The position numbers were made by a program, and so were the translations under genes. Below are positions 22,016 through 30,179 of a stretch of 64,000 nt of DNA, piece by piece (position 1 is the stretch's first letter; each line of letters opens with the position of its first letter). The notes below the pieces were generated by a model that had not been told where the DNA came from, made no database searches, and worked only from the letters and a program-made list of their open reading frames with translations. The DNA lies in assembly GCA_039704465.1 (NCBI GenBank), contig JASFAU010000007.1, positions 496,001 to 560,000 on the forward strand, read 5' to 3'. The DNA is from Plasmodiophora brassicae. Its lineage: Eukaryota; Endomyxa; Phytomyxea; Plasmodiophorida; Plasmodiophoridae.

Positions 22016-24277
22016 TATCTCGTGAGAAACGGATGCACGACGTACATCCGCTCGATGAGAAGGCGTTTCTGGTTGACCGTGAAGTCCAGCGAGATCAGGC
22101 GTTTGATATCCTTCCGCAGCAGGAAAAAGGAGGAGTAGGGCATCAGCTTCTGGTTCCTCAGGTGCTGAGCGCGTTTGCTAATGCGGTGGATCTAGTGGAG
22201 GCATGAGCACAGATTCACAATAGGGGGCGGGCGCCGATCTTACATGTGTCAGGATTTTACCACTGTCTTCGATCGACTCGAAACCATTCACTGATGTAGC
22301 GTCGTAGTTGCATATGAGCAGCCGGTGAATGGAGTGGACACTCCTTCGAATCACTGAACGGAAGCACGGGCATGTGAGACCGCTGAGGCCGCAGCAGGGG
22401 ACATGCGCCAACCTTTATGGGATGCCGTGTCAGCCTTGCTGCGTTTGTTGGCAGGGATCAGTATGAGAAGAAAAAGCGGCATAGCAATGAGCACAGCCGG
22501 CGCGATCGCCATCAGGTCCAGGGTAATTTCGTTCTGGTCAAGCATCAGGTCGAGCTCGAGAAGCGATGTCTCGAGGTCAACTTTGAGCTTTTGCAGTTGC
22601 TGCGATACGTGTTGAGACAAGGTTCGCTAAAAGGGTTACGGTCGACCTACAATTAAGATACTGCGAAGGAGGTCGCCGGCTGCGAGTGCGTACAGTGGCT
22701 TTGAAACCTCTGTCTTGTACGATTCTAGAACAAGGCTCATGTTGCCACTTGCAGCACTCTTTTCGATTTGAGCCACGGCATCTTCACGTCTCATCCCGGG
22801 TGGGAACAACTGCGGGTTCCTGTCTAGCTGCTCCATACCAAACTCGCGAAGCATGCTCTGCAACCATTTAGGGGGCGAGCGAATATAGAACAGCAACACA
22901 CACACCTCAAGGGTCTTCCGTTCCTGCTGGATTTCGTCTCGTCGCATAGCCGGCAGCTGATCCCTCAGAAGCCTCTTGTGAATTGCATGTAGCGGGTCTG
23001 ACACATGTTCGACCTGAATACTGTCGGGTCAAACGCGGCGTTGCTTTAAAGCAGGTCTGATACACGACTACTGCATACCCAAAAGTCTTTAGCAGCGACG
23101 GCGAACTTGTGGTACATGTTCTCAAACCAGTCCCTGTGCATGTACACGGTTCGTCCTGCCAAAAGGAGCGCTATGCCACCCACTGTGTATCCCAACCAGT
23201 GGCGTTGAAGGTGTCCAGGTCGCTGTAACTGCAGGCGTTCACGTTAGTCACCAGCAACCGACGGCAACGCAAGCCCACCAACCTCGGCACGTTCCGCTTC
23301 CAGTCGGTCTCTCATTGCTGGTAGCGCCTCAAGTATGGCGACTAGCATCTGAAGGGCGTCGTTCGTTGTCGTCGCATTTGGCGGCGGGTCTGCCTCGATG
23401 CACATGCGATACAAATCGAGGATGGGAATCAGCCATTCCTCGATGCTGCTTGACTGTGTCCGGCTCAATCTGAACGAGTGATGGTGCAAAGCCCCAGCAC
23501 GTCGCAACAGCTTCCTCTTCAAATCGCACAGCCGTGCCACCTTCGCCTGGATGTCAATACGTCCGCTCAGGCTGACACTGCTTATAAACGGTTTGATGCC
23601 GGTGCGAAAAGAACGAAGTATCAGGCGAGGATACTCGGATTCGCCACGAAACATCACCGCTGAGCGCGGCTTTGACGGCGGCTCAGGCGGAAAGCCAAAC
23701 AAGGACCGGAACCACCTCACTGGGCCTTGTTCAAGCAGATCACGCAGCGGCTTCCTGACACGTAGCCGACCTTTCCAGAATTCCTATAACGCGACATCAG
23801 ACGCAATGGCCATCGCGATGGAACCAGGGCCTGTGTTACAATGTCGGGCCACAAGGCTACCAGAATGTCGAGATGGTTTTCAAGCGCGTGACGCAAGACC
23901 CAACGAGTGGCCTGCATGGCAATTATCGTAAGGGCATCGGCGAACACTTTCGCGTCCGTGTCGTTCGCTGGGCTCTGCTGCGCTGCCTGCGTCAACGCCA
24001 TGGCATTCGATATCAGGGCGCATAGGGACGCCGGCGTCATGCTGGTCGACTGCTGCGAAAGCGCATCAGCCAACTCCTCGATCACATCCAGCAGCCTAGC
24101 GGCGATGGCGTTCCCAGGCGCCTTCGCCGTCAGCTCCGCCAGGATCACATCCTGCCACGACGACCCATCCGCCGGCACGTTGCTGTCCAGCGTCTCATGC
24201 CGGTACAGCGGCGACGGCGCCAGGAACGACTCGTTACCGCACGTCGAATCCACCTCAGTGTCGTCCATCCCCGTCAT
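22016..24277 (-). CDS. NCA2/DGS1-like mitochondrial membrane protein
   Basis: A multi-exon minus-strand gene; I recognise the NCA2 family from the region LQKLKVDLETSLLELDLML followed by a hydrophobic span (about 22540-22470) and from RHWLGYTVGGIALLLAGR (about 23200-23150). Segments in order: an N-terminal 150-residue helical part (24277 to about 23770), MRWFRSLFGFPPEPPSKP (about 23717), the first membrane span, VSDPLHAIHKRLLRDQL, a second span, and a C-terminal block LIERMYVVHPFLTR ending at 22016. Yeast Nca2 influences mitochondrial ATP synthase subunit expression and plant DGS1 is an outer-envelope mitochondrial protein. Internal introns at about 23068-23004, 22918-22850, 22657-22598 and 22421-22390 are clean GT-AG; the junction near 23720-23770 is less certain. 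Confidence 0.72.
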
Positions 24278-24364
24278 CTTGGGCACGGGAACGGGTTGGA
24301 AGCTGCGGTAATTTTGGTATAACACAGAAACATGCAATAACTTTACTCAGAAGAGAACCCCAGG

Positions 24365-24967
24365 TCACAACGCCTGTACCTGGGAAGCTACCCCATACTG
24401 GGCCAGTTTTACTGCGGTCAACGTCAACTGGAGCACCACAGGGTACTGTGGCCCATTCTCGTTAAATATGTAACGTTCATCCACGTCCGGCTCAACCTTC
24501 TTTGGTAACGGAATGCGAACCGTGAACCTCTCCTGCTCCTTGCCCTCGAAGTCGTGAAGGATTGACTTCGACTCCTCGTACTTTAGGACGTTGGATTTCA
24601 TCGTCTGGTTGATGTAGAACTCCGGGTCGACGTTCTTCTGCGTGTACGTGACGACCAGCGCACGACCGCTGGATTCGACGGCGTACTCGATCAGATGGTT
24701 CGCCACCATCGAAAGAAATATGCTGGCCCTGGTACCCGAGGTCCACCATACGACCTCGAAGAGGCGCAGGTTGGACTCGAAGCCACTCAGGCCCGTCCTC
24801 GTACGCTTCGAAGCAGGGAGGTCATGAATGACGTCGTCGTCGTCCACCGGCGGCTTTGGGTGACTGGACTTGCCAATGACAAGAGGGGTATCCGTACTAC
24901 GGTCGTCTTCTGCTTCATCGTCGTCAGCACCCACCATCCTATGCGCCGCAGCTAGAAACAACCACAT
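24365..24967 (-). CDS. Conserved-looking protein of unknown function
   Basis: A single-exon frame of 200 residues from an ATG at 24967. The first 60 residues are acidic and disordered. The rest has a regular alternating hydrophobic pattern (e.g. LRLFEVVWWTSGTRASIFL; FTVRIPLPKKVEPDVDERY) suggesting a compact beta-rich domain. An internal Met at residue 11 (MVGADDD) is an alternative start. I do not recognise the family. The gene lies head-to-tail with the NCA2-like gene on the same strand, 87 bases upstream of its start. Confidence 0.6.
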   Translation of the reverse strand: MWLFLAAAHRMVGADDDEAEDDRSTDTPLVIGKSSHPKPPVDDDDVIHDLPASKRTRTGLSGFESNLRLFEVVWWTSGTRASIFLSMVANHLIEYAVESSGRALVVTYTQKNVDPEFYINQTMKSNVLKYEESKSILHDFEGKEQERFTVRIPLPKKVEPDVDERYIFNENGPQYPVVLQLTLTAVKLAQYGVASQVQAL

Positions 24968-25380
24968 ATTAGAGCGATCACGGCCTGGACGGGAATATAC
25001 ACCGACCGTTACTTGTAGATCGCTTTCGGTACTCCCGAATCTTCCGGTTCAGGAGGCTGCTGTCAAGGCGGTCGAATTGAAGATCGTGCTGCTTTACTGC
25101 GGCCCCGGTGACCTTGGAGCGGTCTACTCCGTCGCCGAGGTCCACGAGGATTCGGGGCAATGCCTGGTCATGATACGCTGTCCAGGCAGTTGTCAAGTTG
25201 TTGCTGCGACGTCTCTGCGTCATGTTGACCGGCCAGCAACCACGTATAGCGATGCGCACTCCTGCACTGGCAGTCCCACACTTCCCGATCGCCCATATTT
25301 GCGCTTCCCGAGCCGCATGACATGGATGATGGACCCCCTAATTCAAAGTTGGCGCTGTCACCTAGCCTCCCCGTTTTAGC
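24968..25380 (+). other. Possible RNase P/MRP POP5-like coding remnant
   Basis: Between about 25050 and 25210 the plus strand encodes GPGDLGAVYSVAEVHEDSGQ followed by CLVMIRCPG. This recalls the GDFGxA...TGxxxIRC core of the Pop5/Rpp14 RNase P subunits. A later frame (about 25248-25320) ends in RAA like some Pop5 tails. I cannot find a start codon or an intron model that joins these pieces, so a real gene, a decayed copy or chance are all possible. Confidence 0.25.
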
Positions 25381-25438
25381 TCCCCCGATCCGAGTCGCGT
25401 CCAGAGCAAGAGGCCAAATATAGCAGGTACAGGCGGCG

Positions 25439-25502
25439 AACAGTCGCGACCGGTTTTGGCAGTCGCGACCGGTCGCGACTGCCAAAACCGGTCGCGACTG
25501 TT
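25439..25502. repeat. Perfect 64-bp palindrome
   Basis: Bases 25439-25502 equal their own reverse complement. The arms are built from the unit CAGTCGCGACCGGT, which appears once at each end and meets head-to-head at the centre, with an internal TTTTGG/CCAAAA. It could be the fused terminal inverted repeats of a small DNA transposon or a cruciform-forming site. Confidence 0.9.
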
Positions 25503-25747
25503 TGTCCAAAACTTTGATCGGCCATATCTCGCGACCTCGAATGGGTGTGATGTTCAGCTTCGGCAGACATGTGCACGGGACCACGTACAAGTTTTTCGAA
25601 ATTTACTCGCGCAATAAGTGTTGCAATGACGAACCGATACGTGCATGCGTTACGGCTGCTGGGGGACCACCATGTATTTCCCATTCCATGATCAACGTGA
25701 CAATGTGGCTGCTGCTATTGTTGTCCGAATGGCAGTCGCGACGGGCA

Positions 25748-25804
25748 CGACTGAAACGACCGGTCGCGACTGGTTTTTGCAGTCGCGACCGGTCGTTTCA
25801 GTCG
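25748..25804. repeat. 25-bp inverted repeat with 7-nt loop
   Basis: Arms 25748-25772 and 25780-25804 are perfectly complementary around a GTTTTTG loop. They share the CAGTCGCGACCGGT unit with the 64-bp palindrome about 250 bases away. Together the two structures bracket a 245-base non-coding interior and lie just before a transposase pseudogene, as expected of terminal or subterminal repeats. Confidence 0.88.
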
Positions 25805-25898
25805 CAACAGTATGCGTAGCCTAGGACGTAGCGGCTATCCGTAGACTCTAGAAATTGTGCGGACGCGGCGCGCCTGTCTTCTGGTGGTAGGCTTTGCC

Positions 25899-26821
25899 AT
25901 GGCGTCAGGCGAGGCTGCGTGGTTTGTCGAATATGCATCGCAGCTATTTCATGCACGGCCAGAATCGTACCAGAAACCAGCTTGGAAGCGCAAATGGAAA
26001 GCGCACTTTGGTGTGAGTCTCCGCGCCTGCCTGCGCGTATGGCTGGACATCCGAGGACCTCGTGGGCTGCGACGTAAGCACCTTTTGATGGCGCTGCACA
26101 TGCTCCAGTGCTATCCCTCCGAAGAAGTTGCAGCACCGAAGTTCGGTGTTACTGCAAAGACGTTTCGAAAATGGGCATGGTTCGTTATCGAGCGCATCGC
26201 GGCATTGGACTACGTAAACGTCACCATAGCGCTGAACGTATATGTGGGTTCTGACAAGAAAATCAGATCAAATGGGAGGACCGCTTCGAGAACTGGGATC
26301 GCCTAGTCCCTTCATTCAGTCTTGACGGGACGGACTGTTGGGTGTTCGAGCAGACCGTTTTTGATCGGGGAGATATGTCGCACAAACTCAACCATGCTGG
26401 TCTACGTTATGAAGTCGGTTGCGCTCTTGGCGTATCGAAGATTGTCCATGTGGCCGGAGGCGTTCCTGCTGGGTCCTGACCCGACTTGAGGCTAGCTCGT
26501 CACTGCACGGTCCCGAAACTGCTTCCAGGCGAAATGCCATCCGCAGATAAGGGTTATAGAGATCATCGAACGCATTTCTTCACGCCGATCGAGCATCCTT
26601 TAAATTCTAGGGACAGACGTCTCAACCGGGAGTTAAAACTCATCCAAGCACGTCACGAGATGGTCAATAAGCGGTTCAAAGACTTCGGTTGTCTACGACT
26701 GTCATTTCGACATACCAGGAAACGTCACCGAATCATCTTTTGCGCGTGCGCGAATCTCGTCCAACTCAAACTCGTAGAAGCCCCGCTACCAGATACCATG
26801 ACCATGCTTCGTCGTGCATAA
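25899..26821 (+). pseudogene. DDE_Tnp_4 / Harbinger-like transposase, disrupted
   Basis: The frame from the ATG at 25899 encodes a helical N-terminal region and then, from about 26260, blocks typical of Harbinger-type DDE nucleases: SFSLDGTDCWVFEQ (first Asp), SHKLNHAGLRYEVG, a GGVPAGS-x-PDLRLAR block (second Asp) and ADKGYRD, with MVNKRFKDFG near the end. Two lesions are visible. Near 26236-26265 the frame shifts, and only a 29-nt GT-AG intron would fix it. At 26477-26479 a TGA replaces the residue before PDL, where this family normally has Trp. A stop at that codon removes the catalytic C-terminus, so the copy is probably inactive. Confidence 0.7.
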
Positions 26822-27300
26822 GCATATTCTATACAGTTCTAGTAATTCCTCTTAGCTTGACTTGCAGGTGAATCATAACCATATTAAATTAATATGCGAT
26901 AACAAGATGACATGTATTGTATTAATAGTAATGCGTTGTTTACTTTACCGCAGCTTCTTGCGAAACCTGACCCGCACGGAAAGGCGCTCGACGGAACACA
27001 CCAATTTTGGCCAGGGCCACACTCGACAGGGGCCATCCCGCCAACGGACAGTCCCAGCTAGGGGTCGGCGTGCTTCGGTTTGGTTCGGAACGGGTGGTGT
27101 CCGAACCGAACGGAACCGAACCGAACTGAGCCGAACTGAACCGAACTGAACTGAACTGAACCGAGCGGGACCGAACTGAACCGAACCAGACCGTCATGAG
27201 ACTTATGAACCAGGAACCGAACCGAACCAGCGACCCCCCAACCGAACCGAAACGAAACCGAACCACGTCAACCGGACCAACTCAACCGCGGTTTGCATTA
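26822..27300. repeat. AT-rich patch followed by TTCGG/CCGAA minisatellite
   Basis: Bases 26822-26945 are markedly AT-rich against the GC-rich window and non-coding. From about 27060 to 27270 the sequence becomes an imperfect array of CCGAA and ACTGAA units. The minus-strand translation is a monotonous FGSV-type repeat, not a convincing protein. Confidence 0.7.
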
Positions 27301-27399
27301 TCAGTCGCAGCCCGTGAGCTCGCAAGGAGCGACCCCGTCATCAAGCTCCTCCTGGATGACTGTTAGGCGGGCCCGTAATTCCTGAGGATCGAACATATC
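27301..27399 (-). CDS. Possible terminal exon of an unknown gene
   Basis: A short stretch reads MDMFDPQELRARLTVIQEEL and ends CELTGCD at a TGA at 27301. Its residue usage looks coding and helical. Upstream sequence on this strand is repeat-rich and gives no clear continuation. It could be the last exon of a small gene or part of a decayed element. Confidence 0.25.
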   Translation of the reverse strand, partial: DMFDPQELRARLTVIQEELDDGVAPCELTGCD

Positions 27400-27659
27400 C
27401 ATAAATTTGCGGCAGGGCACGTTGATCGTGAGGGCAACATCGCTCGTGGGAGGACGACGACGAACCGCTGCTGACGGACATCGCCACGGAAAGAACGCCG
27501 AGTAACGATGCTGGCGGTAGGTACTTCGGGGAAGAATCCCGAACAAGAGCACGAAAGGACTGTAGGGAGAGGCGGTGACGCGGCCCGGTGGCCAGTGGTC
27601 TGGGGTGGGAGGGGTAGCCGGCCAGGGTGGAGGCGGCTCTGGGCAGCTGCGCTGTGGGC

Positions 27660-27870
27660 GGCGGAGGCCCCGAACCGGTTTGAACCGTGGTTCCACTGAC
27701 GGTTTTCTACCGTCCGCAGCAACGCTATCCAGGTCCCGCACCCGGCTCGGAACCGGTTCCGGGGTGTACCGAACCGAACCACAACGAAACTCTCGAACCG
27801 AGCTGCGCCTGGTTCGGCCGGTTCGGTTCGATTCCGCCCATTGCAAACGGCACCGAACGGGAGGTACGTG
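27660..27870. repeat. Second CCGAA/GGTTCGG-rich tract
   Basis: Imperfect GAACCGG, CCGAACCGAACC and GGTTCGGCCGGTTCGG motifs recur over about 200 bases. They are related in unit to the array at 27060-27270 but are dispersed and in both orientations. No gene is supported here. Confidence 0.5.
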
Positions 27871-28052
27871 ACATGCGCAAGGGTACAATACAAGCGGTCG
27901 ACTACCTGCGTAGGGCGGAAGATCAAGAGCGAGAGTGAGAGAGAGCGACACCATGTGCGAGCCTGGCTGTGTCTGTGACGGTTGCGTATCTGCTCGGGAC
28001 CTTCGACGTGTGGCCCGGTTCCCCTCTCACTACATCGCTGCTGGGATCCAAA

Positions 28053-28481
28053 ATGGTAAGAGCGCAGAGTCAGCGCGGCAACCCGGTGCGTTCGCCGCTG
28101 CGCCCTCTGGATACGAACGCAGGCCCTCGCCGACGGCAGCAGTGGTCCAAGGTCGAGCAAGATCCGACGCCGAATGATGCGTGTGACCTAGCGGACGCGG
28201 TCGACACGCTCGGGCGGCGGCTCGATGTTCGCGACAACGACCTGGCCGGAATCCGGAGCGACCTCCAGGCGATCCGGTCGACGGTCAACGAGCACCGCGA
28301 TGCAATCAAGGCGCTTGCTGCGCGTATCGACAACCATGACGGGCTGATTCGCGCGGTGTGCAAACAACCCGCCGCTCCTGCGTCCACGTCAGCGCCGCCG
28401 CCACCCTGCGAACCAGCTGACGACGACCGTGTGCGGCACTGGGCAAGCGTTCATCGATTCTGTCGCGCTTTCCAACAATAG
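28053..28481 (+). CDS. Coiled-coil protein of unknown function
   Basis: A 142-residue frame from the ATG at 28053. Residues 45-100 form regular heptads (LGRRLDVRDNDLAGIRSDL and onwards), then a Pro/Ala/Thr-rich linker and a short basic tail. No family is recognised. It resembles in style the coiled-coil N-terminal part of the retrotransposon ORF1 at 57.7-58.0 kb, so it may derive from a mobile element. The frame is open upstream, and the ATG followed by GTAAGA could instead be a splice donor. Confidence 0.4.
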   Translation: MVRAQSQRGNPVRSPLRPLDTNAGPRRRQQWSKVEQDPTPNDACDLADAVDTLGRRLDVRDNDLAGIRSDLQAIRSTVNEHRDAIKALAARIDNHDGLIRAVCKQPAAPASTSAPPPPCEPADDDRVRHWASVHRFCRAFQQ

Positions 28482-28556
28482 AAACAAATGACAAATGAAA
28501 ACTGGTTATTTAAACGTCGACTGGCCAGGCTCGGACATGATGTATTCGTAGGTGCG

Positions 28557-29163
28557 TCAGTTTCGTGACCGCTTGCTGGACTTGGACTTGGGCGGGTTTT
28601 CAACCTCAGGCAACTGGATCGTGTGGGAGTGCCCTTGGTGCCCGTGAATGAGGCCGACGCTGGGCATGACGTCCCAGTTGACGGACAAGGTCAGGTTGGC
28701 CTCGCTCAGTTCGGACAGGACGTCGTACAGTTTGTACTCGGGCGTCTGCCAGTCGATATGCACGTCGTGGCGTCCGATGCGCGGTATGATCTGATCCCAG
28801 ATGACGACATTGTTGTCGACGCCGGTCGGGCTGGTGTACGACGCCAGGACGTACACGAACAGTTGCTTGACGTTCCAGTGGAACATGCGGGTGAAATCAT
28901 AATCCAATCCGAACCTCACTTTAGCTTCCTCGAACGTGAAATAGCTACCCTGCTTGTGTTTCCTATACGCTGCTGGTTAGGCACTGCGACGAAGAAAGCG
29001 ACCCATCGCCATACAGCGACGTGATCTTCACATCGGGGATCTTTGTGATCGGTTTGCCCCGCTCGATGACCGTCGTCGACAGGTCGCAGAGGATGGCGAC
29101 GGCGGCCATCGCCGACAGCATGTAGAAGAAGATGGCATTGCCGCGCGCCCACACCGAATGCAT
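28557..29163 (-). CDS. SPCS3: Signal peptidase complex subunit 3 (SPC22/23)
   Basis: Two exons, 29163-28985 and 28944-28557, sum to 567 nt (188 residues). SPCS3 is the essential non-catalytic subunit of the ER signal peptidase complex. The protein starts MHSVWARGNAIFFYMLSAMA, matching the family N-terminus and its single membrane anchor. The lumenal domain shows FHWNVKQLFVYVLASY, VVIWDQIIPR and LTLSVNWDVMPSVG. The C-terminal extension is Lys/Ser-rich. The 40-nt intron splits the protein just before YFTFEEAKV. Confidence 0.9.
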
Positions 29164-29391
29164 CGCGGGCGTTCGTCCCAGCAGCGCGACGCGTTCCAAC
29201 TCCGTGGCACGGCCTCCCCGGCCGCCCTGGGCCAGGCCGTGCTCCCCGTCATGATATATCCCCCCTGCACGGTCTATAAGTAGTACATGGTGCAGCGCAA
29301 CCCAACCCAGGTGACTGGTTTGGCAGTCCCGCCGGTCGGGTGAAGACATTGATAATTTTGCACCATTCGGGATTCAATCCAAGGGGCGCCA

Positions 29392-30071
29392 ATGGAACGG
29401 CAGCCAGGGTCGCCGGTGTCGCCCAGCGACGACGAGTTGCTGTTCGACGGGGCGCGCCAGCGTGCCCCGTCGATTGATCCGTTCTCGGAGACGCACGAGC
29501 GAGCGGGGTTGGTACTGCCGGGACTGCAGCGCCGGGCGAGATCGGCGGGCGACGCGAGCCAGACGCTGCTGACGAAGCTGGAGCCACCCGTGCACAAGCG
29601 GAGGCACAGCGTCCGGGATGGAGAGCCGAATATGACCTGGTTTCCAGTCGAGACACCGTTCGACGCCATGGCCATACTGCATGCCGGCCTGCCACTTCGG
29701 CAAACAGGAACCGCGACCTTCTCGTTGTTCCGGCTTTCTTTGGACAACCAACGATTCGCACTGGCGAGGCCAGATAAGGATCTAGAAGGTAAACGCACTG
29801 CTCCCGTCGCGCAGCAGCCGTACTGACCAGCGCCTGCCGCCCAGTTGCCCTGGAAGACATACGAGGTCATATACGAAAGGCAATATGGCCCAAGGCGTTC
29901 GGTCTGGTGATCGGTGATGACCAGAACGAATGGACCCTGTGGCTTCAGGCGCCATCTAAACTGCACCTGCGTTTCTGGAACGCAGTCATACCAACATTGC
30001 TGACAAGCGAGCTACGCGGGACGCTGAAGCGGTCCACGAAGATGCGCTTGGTCATTCGTGACGATAAATAA
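29392..30071 (+). CDS. Protein of unknown function, two exons
   Basis: Exons 29392-29788 and 29845-30071 sum to 624 nt and 207 residues; the intron is GTAAAC...CCCAG. The first 85 residues are disordered and Ser/Pro/Arg-rich. Residues 85-205 look folded, with WFPVETPFDAMAILHAGLP, FGLVIGDDQNEWTLWLQAP and LHLRFWNAVIPTLL. The frame is uninterrupted and phase-consistent. I do not recognise the family. It may be convergent with the MOCOS gene, whose stop lies about 110 bases downstream on the other strand. Confidence 0.6.
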
Positions 30072-30179
30072 CCAAGCATTCGATGTTTCGCATCCGTAAT
30101 GAATTGTGGAGATGTTAGTGCTATTGCCCGCAGACGGACCGAACAGACGGGGCATCTCACTTCAAAATATTATGGAAGT

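Larger units (their letters stand above)
25439..26821 (+). mobile_element. Decayed DNA transposon, PIF/Harbinger-like
   Basis: The interval combines the two palindromic repeats with a disrupted DDE-type transposase. I infer one degenerate element, with its left end at the palindromes and its right end lost or unrecognised near 26821-26950. No target-site duplication could be identified by eye. Confidence 0.45.

Noticed and set aside
25439..25804. CRISPR-like or operator array
   Set aside because: The host is clearly eukaryotic and the units are inverted rather than direct repeats with spacers.
26940..27266. Minus-strand frame of about 108 residues made of FGSV-like repeats
   Set aside because: It is the translation of the CCGAA/ACTGAA minisatellite; periodicity comes from the DNA repeat and no domain or conserved start supports a protein.
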